Assembly: GCA_900554535.1 (NCBI GenBank)
Contig: USIA01000124.1
Location: 1-5,791, forward strand
Direction: 5' to 3'
Source of the DNA: an uncultured Oscillospiraceae bacterium
GTDB taxonomy: Bacteria > Bacillota > Clostridia > Oscillospirales > Acutalibacteraceae
Length of the DNA stretch: 5,791 nucleotides
A program made the position numbers and the translations under genes. Below the pieces are notes generated by a model that saw only the letters and a program-made list of their open reading frames with translations, had not been told where the DNA came from and ran no database searches. Below, piece by piece: positions 1 to 5,441 of the stretch (its first letter is position 1; each line of letters begins with the position of its first letter).

Positions 1-282
1 GTTCGGCATGCACAACAGCGTCGTCACGCCGCCGGCAGCCGCAGCCCGGCAGCCGGAAAGGATATCCTCTTTTTCCGTCTGTCCAGGATCGCGCAGGTGT
101 ACGTGCATATCCACCAGCCCGGGCGCCAGAACCAGGCCCGTACAATCCACGACCTCTGCATCCTTCGCGACAGGCCCGCGGCCTATCACAGCAATTCGGC
201 CATGATCGATCAGAAGATCGCCCTCTTCATCCAGATGGGAAAGCGGGTCGATCAGGCGTGCGTTTTGCAGGAAAATCCTCAA
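1..282 (-). CDS. pyrC: Dihydroorotase, N-terminal part (runs off left edge)
   Basis: Dihydroorotase reversibly cyclises N-carbamoyl-aspartate to dihydroorotate, the third step of cytosolic pyrimidine synthesis. Only the first 94 residues are present; the C-terminal part lies beyond base 1. The visible portion has the small beta-rich amidohydrolase domain (about residues 1-55), then the start of the TIM barrel. The motif HVHLRDPG at residues 60-67 supplies the first two zinc-binding histidines (H60, H62) and the substrate-binding arginine (R64). The window ends in CMPN, whose asparagine (N94) matches the substrate-binding asparagine of class I enzymes. These two motifs favour dihydroorotase over allantoinase or dihydropyrimidinase. 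The start is TTG at 282; no upstream ATG fits, and an excellent Shine-Dalgarno sits six bases away. The remaining metal ligands cannot be checked here. The gene has its own promoter and is transcribed away from the efflux gene. Confidence 0.93.
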   Translation of the reverse strand, partial: MRIFLQNARLIDPLSHLDEEGDLLIDHGRIAVIGRGPVAKDAEVVDCTGLVLAPGLVDMHVHLRDPGQTEKEDILSGCRAAAAGGVTTLLCMPN

Positions 283-288
283 GTCAAG

Positions 289-296
289 CCCCTCCT
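289..296 (-). promoter_or_regulatory. Ribosome binding site that fixes the TTG start of pyrC
   Basis: The minus strand reads AGGAGGGG, then six bases, then TTG at 282. This near-perfect Shine-Dalgarno at ideal spacing decides the start codon. The base triplet upstream in the same frame is quickly followed by a stop (TGA), so no longer reading is possible. The rare start codon may trim translation of an otherwise strong site. Confidence 0.85.
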
Positions 297-311
297 GTTT
301 TCAATCTCAAA

Positions 312-328
312 CCGCATGATAAATGCGG
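312..328 (-). promoter_or_regulatory. Hairpin at the 5' end of the pyrC transcript
   Basis: On the minus strand CCGCAT and ATGCGG are perfect complements separated by five bases. They form a 6-bp stem beginning about two to three bases after the predicted transcription start (near 331). It does not cover the Shine-Dalgarno at 289-296. It could be a 5' stabilising hairpin, or a DNA operator dyad just downstream of the promoter. It does not resemble a PyrR-binding loop. A similar hairpin lies in the serC leader (5271-5286). Confidence 0.5.
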
Positions 329-337
329 CCTATTGTC

Positions 338-367
338 ATTATACCGTCTTTTACCGGAAAAAGACAA
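338..367 (-). promoter_or_regulatory. SigA-type promoter of pyrC
   Basis: Reading leftward, TTGTCT (367-362) is followed by an 18-base spacer and a perfect TATAAT (343-338). The predicted start is near 331, giving a leader of about 49 bases before the TTG codon. The -10 match is perfect and the -35 match is four of six. Confidence 0.75.
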
Positions 368-387
368 GCCTTTGTGTCCGGCGGGAC

Positions 388-467
388 AAAAAAGCCCGGC
401 TGCCGCCTCTATGCGGAGAAGGGCCGCAAACTTTTGCGCCGTTCTCCCGCGCAGGATAGAGCCGGCT
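388..467 (-). terminator. Long imperfect hairpin followed by a T6 tract, minus strand
   Basis: An imperfect inverted repeat spans 402-466. The arms 402-412 and 456-466 pair in 10 of 11 positions, 413-420 pairs with 442-450 around one bulged base, and 422-429 pairs with 434-440 around a four-base loop. On the minus strand it is followed by AGCCGGGC and six T (393-388). The segment AGCCGGCT (467-460) can pair instead with AGCCGGGCT (400-392) directly before the T tract, which would make a standard intrinsic terminator. The plus strand has no T tract, so the polarity is leftward. No leftward gene lies upstream for it to terminate. Confidence 0.5.
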
Positions 468-495
468 AACGATCCTTGTGTCGCGTGTATTTCTT
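388..495 (-). ncRNA. Possible structured small RNA or attenuated leader, minus strand
   Basis: If the extended -10 at 510-502 is active, transcription would start near 495 and stop at the T tract at 388, giving an RNA of about 108 bases, most of it folded into one long bulged hairpin. No open frame with a ribosome site is evident in it. The alternative is an attenuated upstream leader of pyrC, since read-through would continue into that gene. It matches no riboswitch or RNA family I can recognise, including the PyrR-binding element. This is inference from structure and signals only. Confidence 0.28.
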
Positions 496-501
496 TGTCG
501 C

Positions 502-510
502 TTTATAACA
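502..510 (-). promoter_or_regulatory. Possible extended -10 promoter, minus strand
   Basis: The minus strand reads TGT-TATAAA (510-502), an extended -10 form. There is no good -35 at 16-18 bases; the best position reads GGCCTG and overlaps the -35 of the rightward MATE promoter. If real, the two promoters are divergent and share DNA, so their use could be mutually exclusive. Confidence 0.35.
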
Positions 511-520
511 ATTTTTCTAC

Positions 521-550
521 TTGACAGGCCCCATTTTCGGATGTTATCAT
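521..550 (+). promoter_or_regulatory. Strong promoter for the MATE leader and gene
   Basis: A perfect TTGACA (521-526), an 18-base spacer ending in TGT (542-544) and TATCAT (545-550) make a SigA promoter with an extended -10. The predicted start is at about 557-558, which leaves roughly 226 bases of leader before the pump's ATG. Confidence 0.75.
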
Positions 551-556
551 GAATTC

Positions 557-782
557 AGGCTTTTATTATGAAGAATTTTTCTACCAGCAATATTGCTCTT
601 GGACACGGGGCACTCGTGGAAACCGCTGGAATACAGCGCCGCCAGACAGCCGGCAGAAGAGAAGATTGCGGTCGTTTGCGCCTTTTTCGCTTTTCTGCAT
701 TTACATCATGCGCAGAAAGCACCCGGAAGCGCCGGGTGCCTTTTTAGGTGCCGCCGCAACGCTTTGCAAAGGGGGAATCCAT
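557..782 (+). promoter_or_regulatory. Untranslated leader of the MATE gene, candidate transcription attenuator
   Basis: The leader is long and structured, and it has a complete intrinsic terminator 36 bases before the start codon. Elements seen are a perfect palindrome AGCAATATTGCT (586-597); a small stem CACG/CGTG (604-607 with 615-618); a stem CGCTG/CAGCG (624-628 with 634-638); and a hairpin 689-700 with 708-720 that abuts the terminator and shares its first two bases. The 3' arm of the terminator (733-740) can pair instead with GGCACTCG at 609-616 over eight bases (seven Watson-Crick, one G-U), a plausible antiterminator. The CACG/CGTG stem would hide that segment. I do not recognise a known riboswitch class. 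A weak 59-codon frame (568-747) also crosses the leader. Confidence 0.5.
719..745 (+). terminator. Intrinsic terminator inside the MATE leader
   Basis: GCACCCGG (719-726) and CCGGGTGC (732-739) form a perfect 8-bp GC-rich stem with a five-base loop, followed by C and five T (741-745). It sits between the promoter and the pump's ribosome site, so it must be bypassed for expression. That is the signature of premature-termination control. Confidence 0.8.
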
Positions 783-2180
783 ATGGCGCAGACATCAAAT
801 CCACTGGGGACGGAGAGCATTGGAAAACTGCTTTTGAAGTTCTCCATTCCAACGACCCTCACTCTGCTGGTCAACAGCCTTTACAACGTGGTGGACCAGA
901 TTTTCATCGGGCAGGGCGTCGGTGTGGACGGAATTGCCGCCACCAATGTCACCTTTCCGCTGACCACCATCGCGTTTGCGCTCGCTTTACTGATCGGCGA
1001 CGGCTGTGCGGCCAACATCAGCCTTTGTCTGGGCCGCAACCAACAGCAGGACGCCCAGCGCACTTTTGGCAATGCCTTTTTGCTGCTGATTGTGGTCAGC
1101 GTCGCGATTGTGGCGGTGTGCCAGTGGCAGCTGTCCGGTCTATTGACCCTATTTGGCGCCACGCCTGAAATTCTGGACATTTCCGAAGCATACGGACGGA
1201 TCGTCCTGTTCGGCCTGCCCTTCCAGATGTGCAACGTGACCTTTACGGCCATCATCCGCGCAGACGGCAGCCCCACCTATTCCATGACGAGCATGATCGT
1301 CGGCGCGCTGATAAACGTTGTGTTGGACCCGGTCTTCATCTTTGGACTGAATATGGGCGTGCAGGGCGCGGCCATCGCCACGATCGTGGGGCAGATCGTC
1401 TCCGGCATCATCTGCCTGTGCTACATTCCGCGTTTCCGGCAATTCCGGTTCACCAAGGAAAGCATGCGGTTGCAGGCCGACTGTGTCAAAAGCATCCTGT
1501 CGCTGGGCTTTCCGAGCTGCTGCATCCAAGTCGCCGCCGCGCTGACGCAGGTGGTGATGAACAACCTGATGCGGCAATACGGCGCCATGACCCAATACGG
1601 CAGTGAAATCGCACTGTCCTGCTACGGCATGATGATGAAGCTGTATCAGATCGTCCACTCGATGTTTGTGGGCATGGCCTCCGGCACCCAGCCGATCAAC
1701 GGCTTTAACTTTGGCGCCAAAAAGTATGACCGCGTGCGGAAAACCTACCGCGTCGCCTTTACGGTATCCCTGATCCTGTCAGTGATCTGGTTTATCGTAT
1801 TTCAGCTATTCCCGCGGCAGATTGCGACGCTCTTCGTGGGGAATGACCCGATGTATCTGGAATTCGCCCAGCGCAGCTTCCATTTTTATTTTCTGGCGTT
1901 TTTGATCTATGGACCGCCGCAGACCACCGCGTCCTTCTTCCAGGCCATCGGCAAGCCTGGCAAAGCCATGTTGGCCTCGCTTTCGCGGCAGATTCTGTTC
2001 CTGATCCCGCTGGCGACCCTGATTTTGGCGCCGGCCATGGGGCTTGACGGCGCATTCCTGGCCGCCCCGATTGCAGACGTCTTGACCTTTGTGCTGACGA
2101 CCGTGATGATTGCGCTGGAATTCCGCCATTGGCACAAAACCGGCATGCTGCCCGCCAAGCGGACAATCGCGCGTTCCTGA
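783..2180 (+). CDS. MATE-family multidrug/cation antiporter
   Basis: This is a 465-residue inner-membrane protein that fits the usual 440-480 residues and about 12 helices of the multidrug and toxic compound extrusion family. These pumps expel cationic or aromatic compounds in exchange for Na+ or H+. Family hallmarks are the N-terminal SIPTTLTLLVNSLYNVVDQIF region (about 21-41), IRADGSPTYSM (158-168) followed by LINVVLDPVFIFGLNMGVQG (176-195), and in the second half GTQPINGFNFGAKKYDRVRK (301-320) and QAIGKPGKA (387-395). The pattern resembles the MepA/DinF-like branch, but the substrate cannot be read from sequence. The ATG at 783 is chosen because AAAGGGGGA (768-776) lies six bases upstream. 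The frame stays open back to an ATG at 549, but that codon overlaps the promoter's -10, and the extra 78 residues would be translated leader. The gene is single and converges on the flavoprotein gene with only nine bases between stop codons. No GC-rich terminator separates them. Confidence 0.95.
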   Translation: MAQTSNPLGTESIGKLLLKFSIPTTLTLLVNSLYNVVDQIFIGQGVGVDGIAATNVTFPLTTIAFALALLIGDGCAANISLCLGRNQQQDAQRTFGNAFLLLIVVSVAIVAVCQWQLSGLLTLFGATPEILDISEAYGRIVLFGLPFQMCNVTFTAIIRADGSPTYSMTSMIVGALINVVLDPVFIFGLNMGVQGAAIATIVGQIVSGIICLCYIPRFRQFRFTKESMRLQADCVKSILSLGFPSCCIQVAAALTQVVMNNLMRQYGAMTQYGSEIALSCYGMMMKLYQIVHSMFVGMASGTQPINGFNFGAKKYDRVRKTYRVAFTVSLILSVIWFIVFQLFPRQIATLFVGNDPMYLEFAQRSFHFYFLAFLIYGPPQTTASFFQAIGKPGKAMLASLSRQILFLIPLATLILAPAMGLDGAFLAAPIADVLTFVLTTVMIALEFRHWHKTGMLPAKRTIARS

Positions 2181-2189
2181 AAAAAACCG

Positions 2190-2852
2190 CTAAAACGTCT
2201 TTTTCCAGTACGCTTTATCATAGGGCGTCAATCCGCCGATGAGTTTTCCGAGCACCCGAAAGCGCATCCGTCCCGCGGGCGTCTGCCGCACGCTGCCCGG
2301 CTCCTGCACACGTTTTGCCAGGGTGCGCGCACTTTCCAAAAGCTTTTGCTGGCGGGCTTCTGGGATTTTATTCCAAGACATTGCCCGCGTGCGCACGCGG
2401 CACGTCACAATATGGCCCACACCCCAAAAATGCAGGGTATCGAGCAGATCTTTTTCCGCAGAGCGCATGCCAGCCCCCGCGGCCGCAGTCACAATGACCG
2501 CCTGCTTTTTGAACATCAGCGGATCCGGCCGGTGCACCATCCAATGGCAGCCGAAGTGGTCCAGCAGATTTTTCAGCCCGCCCGTCACGTGATAGACATA
2601 CACCGGGTTTGCAAAAACCAGCAGGTCTGCCCACAGAATGGACGCCCAAATCGGGCGGGTATACTGAAAATGTGGACAGGCCTCTTCGCCCTTTAAAAAG
2701 CAGTTGCCGCAGCCTGTGCAAAATGCGGGCAGATCGCGCGGCAGGAAAATTTCCCGCACTTCCGGAACAGCCGGCAGGCCCTCCAGCACAGCCCGCGCCA
2801 TGTGATACGTGCTCTGCTGCCGCATGGTCGCATTGATCAATAATACACGCAT
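2190..2852 (-). CDS. Flavodoxin-fold NAD(P)H-dependent oxidoreductase with a four-cysteine cluster
   Basis: This 220-residue soluble protein resembles the NADPH-dependent FMN reductase / iron-sulfur flavoprotein group. The N-terminus (MRVLLINATMRQQSTYHMA) is a first beta strand followed by a flavin-phosphate loop. ANPVYVYHVTGGLKNLLDHF (81-100) matches the conserved flavin-contacting loop and helix. FCTGCGNC plus a later cysteine gives C45, C48, C51 and C59, a spacing suited to a 4Fe-4S cluster as in iron-sulfur flavoproteins; cluster binding is inferred. The C-terminal part from about 150 is basic and less conserved. The start ATG has AAAGGGGG seven bases upstream. It lies downstream of serA in the same direction, but across a strong terminator and with no recognisable promoter in the 84-base gap, so it may rely on read-through. 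The electron partner and substrate are unknown. Confidence 0.85.
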   Translation of the reverse strand: MRVLLINATMRQQSTYHMARAVLEGLPAVPEVREIFLPRDLPAFCTGCGNCFLKGEEACPHFQYTRPIWASILWADLLVFANPVYVYHVTGGLKNLLDHFGCHWMVHRPDPLMFKKQAVIVTAAAGAGMRSAEKDLLDTLHFWGVGHIVTCRVRTRAMSWNKIPEARQQKLLESARTLAKRVQEPGSVRQTPAGRMRFRVLGKLIGGLTPYDKAYWKKTF

Positions 2853-2888
2853 CGAAATTCCCCCTTTGTTGTCGCAAACTCATGACAC

Positions 2889-2918
2889 AAAAAGGCCGCC
2901 GCAGAAAAACCGCGGCGG
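2889..2918 (-). terminator. Intrinsic terminator after serA
   Basis: On the minus strand CCGCCGCGG (2918-2910) and CTGCGGCGG (2904-2896) form a 9-bp stem with one G-U pair and a T5 loop, followed by CC and five T (2893-2889). It lies about 20 bases after the serA stop codon and ends the serC-serA transcript. Confidence 0.85.
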
Positions 2919-2936
2919 TCTTTGTCAAATTCACAC

Positions 2937-4097
2937 TCAATGAATCACACGGGCACGGATGACAGGCTCCAACGCCACAAGTTCGGAAATCGTTTGGTCG
3001 GCAATGCTGCCGGTCACATCCAGGATCGTATAGGCATAGTCCTTTTTGGATTTGGACTGCATATTCTCGATATTCATGCCCAGTTCCGCCAGCTTGCCGG
3101 CAAACGCGCTGATCGTATTGGGCGTATTGCGGTGGATCAGGCAGATGCGGGTGCTGCCCGGCCGGCGCGCCATGGAAAGTGCGGGCAGGTTGACGCTGTT
3201 TTTGATGTTGCCGGATTCCAGATATGCCTTTAACTCATCGACCGCCATGCAGGCACAATTCTCCTCACTCTCCGGCGTGGAAGCGCCCAGGTGCGGCACG
3301 GGCAGGATATTCGGGACGCCGAGCATTTCTGGCGCGGGGAAATCCGTGGCGTAAGCCGCCACCTTGCCGGATTTGACAGCCTCCAGCATCGCCGCCGTGT
3401 CCACAAGGCCGCCGCGGGCAAAGTTCAGAATATGCACGCCGTCTTTCATCTTGGCGATGGATTCCTTGCCAATCATGCCCTTGGTGTCTGGAGTCAGCGG
3501 CACATGAATCGTGATGTAATCGCAGGTTTCCCAAAGCTCGTCGAGCGTGCGCGCATGGTGCACCGCACGGGAAAGCCCCCACGCCGCATCGACAGATAAG
3601 TAGGGGTCATAGCCATAGACGGACATGCCCAGGCTCCGGGCCGCATTGGCCACCAGGATGCCGATGGCGCCCAAGCCAATGACGCCGAGCTTTTTGCCGC
3701 TGATCTCCGGGCCGACAAATTGGCTCTTGCCCTTTTCAATCTGTTTGGCCACGTCATCGCCGGAAAGCGTCTTGCACCATTCGATGCCGGAAAGAATCCG
3801 TCGCGAGGTCATGAACAGTCCGCAGATCACCAGCTCCTTGACCGCGTTGGCGTTTGCCCCCGGCGTATTGAACACCACGATGCCCTGTTCGCTGCAACGG
3901 TCGATCGGGATGTTATTGACGCCAGCGCCCGCGCGGGCAATGGCCAGCAGATTCTGGGGCAGCTCTGCGTCGAGCATATTGGCTGAACGCACAAGGATTG
4001 CGTCCGGATTTTCGATATCCGTGCCGCAAGTGTAGTCCGCACCAAAGCGGCCGGTGCCCACAGGGGAAATCTTATTGAGGCATTTGACTTGGTACAT
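2937..4097 (-). CDS. serA: D-3-phosphoglycerate dehydrogenase, short form with ACT domain
   Basis: SerA oxidises 3-phosphoglycerate to 3-phosphohydroxypyruvate with NAD+, the committed step of the phosphorylated serine pathway, in the cytosol. The 386 residues hold a split substrate domain (about 1-90 and 280-310), a Rossmann domain with GLGAIG at 141-146 and an acidic NAD-ribose residue at D164, and a C-terminal ACT domain from about 317. The catalytic trio of the D-2-hydroxyacid dehydrogenase family is present: R228 in NFARGG, E257 in TDFPAPE, and H269 in VPHLGAST. It lacks the extra ASB domain of long-form enzymes, as is common in short clostridial versions. The ACT domain suggests serine feedback. 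The ATG has AGAAGGGAG seven bases upstream. The gene follows serC by 49 bases with no terminator between them, so they are co-transcribed. Confidence 0.95.
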   Translation of the reverse strand: MYQVKCLNKISPVGTGRFGADYTCGTDIENPDAILVRSANMLDAELPQNLLAIARAGAGVNNIPIDRCSEQGIVVFNTPGANANAVKELVICGLFMTSRRILSGIEWCKTLSGDDVAKQIEKGKSQFVGPEISGKKLGVIGLGAIGILVANAARSLGMSVYGYDPYLSVDAAWGLSRAVHHARTLDELWETCDYITIHVPLTPDTKGMIGKESIAKMKDGVHILNFARGGLVDTAAMLEAVKSGKVAAYATDFPAPEMLGVPNILPVPHLGASTPESEENCACMAVDELKAYLESGNIKNSVNLPALSMARRPGSTRICLIHRNTPNTISAFAGKLAELGMNIENMQSKSKKDYAYTILDVTGSIADQTISELVALEPVIRARVIH

Positions 4098-4146
4098 ACC
4101 GATACTCCCTTCTCACATCAAAGGAACATGCAACTGAATCGTTCAC

Positions 4147-5232
4147 TTATCCGTTTTCCTTCTCGAATTTCTCCATAAAGTTGACCAGCTTCTCCACGCC
4201 TTCATAGGGCATGGCGTTATAAATGCTCGCGCGCATGCCGCCGACAGTGCGATGGCCCTTCAGGTTCACCATGCCTTCCTCTTCGGCCTCTTTGACGAAC
4301 TTTGCGTTGAGCTCGTCGCTGTCCGTAACAAACGGCACATTCATCATGGAGCGGTCCTCCGGCACGACGGTGCCGTGGAAGAGCTTGCTCTGGTCGAGGA
4401 AGCCATACAGCAAATCCGCCTTGCGCTGATTGCGCTTCTGCATCTCCGCGAGGCCGCCGACTTCGTCCCGAATCCACTCGAGCACGAGCTTGCACATATA
4501 GATGCACCAGCACGGCGGGGTATTGAACATGCTGCCGTTATCCGCATGCGTCTGATAATTGAACATGGTCGGCGTATCCGGACGCGCGTGGCCGATCAGG
4601 TCCTCGCGGACGATGACCACCGTCAGGCCGGCAGGCGCCAGGTTTTTCTGCGCGCCCGCAAAGAGCAGGCCGAACTTCTTGACATCCAGCGGCTCGCTGC
4701 AGATGCAGGAGGAGATGTCCGCCACGAGCGGCACCTTGCCGGTGTCCGGCAGCGTGTGATATTTCGTGCCATAGATGGTGTTGTTCATGCAGATATAGAA
4801 ATAATCCGCATCTGCATCAAAGGTGGCGGGGTCGAGCTTTGGAATATACGTAAAAGTCTTATCCTTGCTGCTGGCAACCACGCGCGCGTCACCGTAGCGC
4901 GCGGCCTCTTTCCAGGCCTTGGTGGCCCACTGGCCGGTCAGCACATAATCCGCCTTGCCGGAACCCGTCATCAGGTTAAACGGAATCATGGCAAACTGGC
5001 TGGAAGCACCGCCCTGCAAAAACAGCACCTTGTAATTTTCCGGAACACCCATGACTTCGCGCAGGAGGGATTCTGCGCTGTCGATGATGCCCTGGAAGGT
5101 CTTAGATCGATGGGACATCTCCATGACGGACTGGCCACTGCCCTGGTAGTCGAGGATTTCATCCGCCGCCTTGCGGAGCACTGACTCCGGCAGCATGGAA
5201 GGACCCGCAGAAAAATTGTACACGCGTTTCAT
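4147..5232 (-). CDS. serC: Phosphoserine aminotransferase
   Basis: SerC is a PLP enzyme that transfers the amino group of glutamate to 3-phosphohydroxypyruvate, giving phosphoserine. It usually works on phosphohydroxythreonine as well, in pyridoxal phosphate synthesis. The protein of 361 residues matches the family's usual ~360. It starts with the typical KRVYNFSAGPSMLPESVL, carries the phosphate-cup motif QGGASSQF (73-80), D172 in ADISS to hold the PLP pyridine nitrogen, the Schiff-base lysine K196 in FAGAQKNLAPAG, and the C-terminal GHRTVGGMRASIYNAM (326-341). I chose ATG at 5232, with GGAGG (5246-5242) nine bases upstream. A TTG one codon earlier (5235) is six bases from the same site and could be used, adding one residue. 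It is the first gene of the serC-serA operon. A phosphoserine phosphatase is not in the window. Confidence 0.96.
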   Translation of the reverse strand: MKRVYNFSAGPSMLPESVLRKAADEILDYQGSGQSVMEMSHRSKTFQGIIDSAESLLREVMGVPENYKVLFLQGGASSQFAMIPFNLMTGSGKADYVLTGQWATKAWKEAARYGDARVVASSKDKTFTYIPKLDPATFDADADYFYICMNNTIYGTKYHTLPDTGKVPLVADISSCICSEPLDVKKFGLLFAGAQKNLAPAGLTVVIVREDLIGHARPDTPTMFNYQTHADNGSMFNTPPCWCIYMCKLVLEWIRDEVGGLAEMQKRNQRKADLLYGFLDQSKLFHGTVVPEDRSMMNVPFVTDSDELNAKFVKEAEEEGMVNLKGHRTVGGMRASIYNAMPYEGVEKLVNFMEKFEKENG

Positions 5233-5270
5233 CAAATAAAACCTCCAAACGATAGTGATGAGTGCGCTTG

Positions 5271-5286
5271 CCGCAGCGTGCTGCGG
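5271..5286 (-). promoter_or_regulatory. Hairpin at the 5' end of the serC transcript
   Basis: CCGCAG and CTGCGG pair perfectly around a four-base loop, starting about nine bases after the predicted serC start near 5295. It leaves the Shine-Dalgarno at 5246-5242 free. No T-box, SAM or other known amino-acid leader is visible in this short (~63 base) leader. The stem sequence is nearly the same as that of the pyrC leader hairpin. Confidence 0.45.
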
Positions 5287-5301
5287 TTTGCAACGATTTT
5301 A

Positions 5302-5330
5302 ATTATACTGCTTTAGTGTACGAAAAGCAA
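5302..5330 (-). promoter_or_regulatory. SigA-type promoter of the serC-serA operon
   Basis: Reading leftward, TTGCTT (5330-5325), a 17-base spacer and a perfect TATAAT (5307-5302) make a clear promoter. The start is expected near 5295. It is back to back with the rightward promoter at 5363-5391, with about 30 bases between the two -35 elements. Confidence 0.8.
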
Positions 5331-5362
5331 GGTGGGGCCCTCGCAAAAGTGCACAGTTTTTG

Positions 5363-5391
5363 TTGAAAAATTTAAAATTATTCCATATAAT
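5363..5391 (+). promoter_or_regulatory. SigA-type promoter of the right-edge membrane protein gene
   Basis: TTGAAA (5363-5368), an AT-rich 17-base spacer and a perfect TATAAT (5386-5391) form a strong promoter with a start near 5398. The -10 lies inside a small dyad, CCAT-ATA-ATGG (5383-5393), which could be an operator but is short enough to be chance. Confidence 0.8.
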
Positions 5392-5441
5392 GGATGATAG
5401 CATGATGCCAAAATAAACGTATCTACAAAAGGAGAATCACG

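Noticed and set aside
388..467. PyrR-binding attenuator ahead of pyrC
   Set aside because: The position would suit it, but I cannot find the conserved PyrR-binding loop in the minus-strand RNA, and pyrC has its own promoter downstream of this structure.
97..524. Overlapping rightward open frames of 88-120 codons across the left part
   Set aside because: They lie antisense to pyrC and run through its promoter and the inverted repeat. They have arginine/proline-rich, family-less translations and no ribosome sites.
549..782. In-frame N-terminal extension of the MATE protein from ATG 549
   Set aside because: The ATG overlaps the promoter's -10 and lies upstream of the predicted transcript start. 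The extension is not hydrophobic or MATE-like, and the ATG at 783 has an ideal ribosome site.
2181..2200. A-run and T-run between the MATE and flavoprotein stop codons as a bidirectional terminator
   Set aside because: The runs could pair weakly, but there is no GC-rich stem, so I do not call a terminator.
4252..5184. 310-codon rightward frame antisense to serC
   Set aside because: serC is certain on the other strand. The antisense frame is a codon-bias shadow, with a histidine- and arginine-rich composition and no ribosome site.
5236..5295. T-box or other amino-acid riboswitch ahead of serC
   Set aside because: The leader is only about 60 bases with one small hairpin. It has no specifier loop, T-box sequence or terminator.
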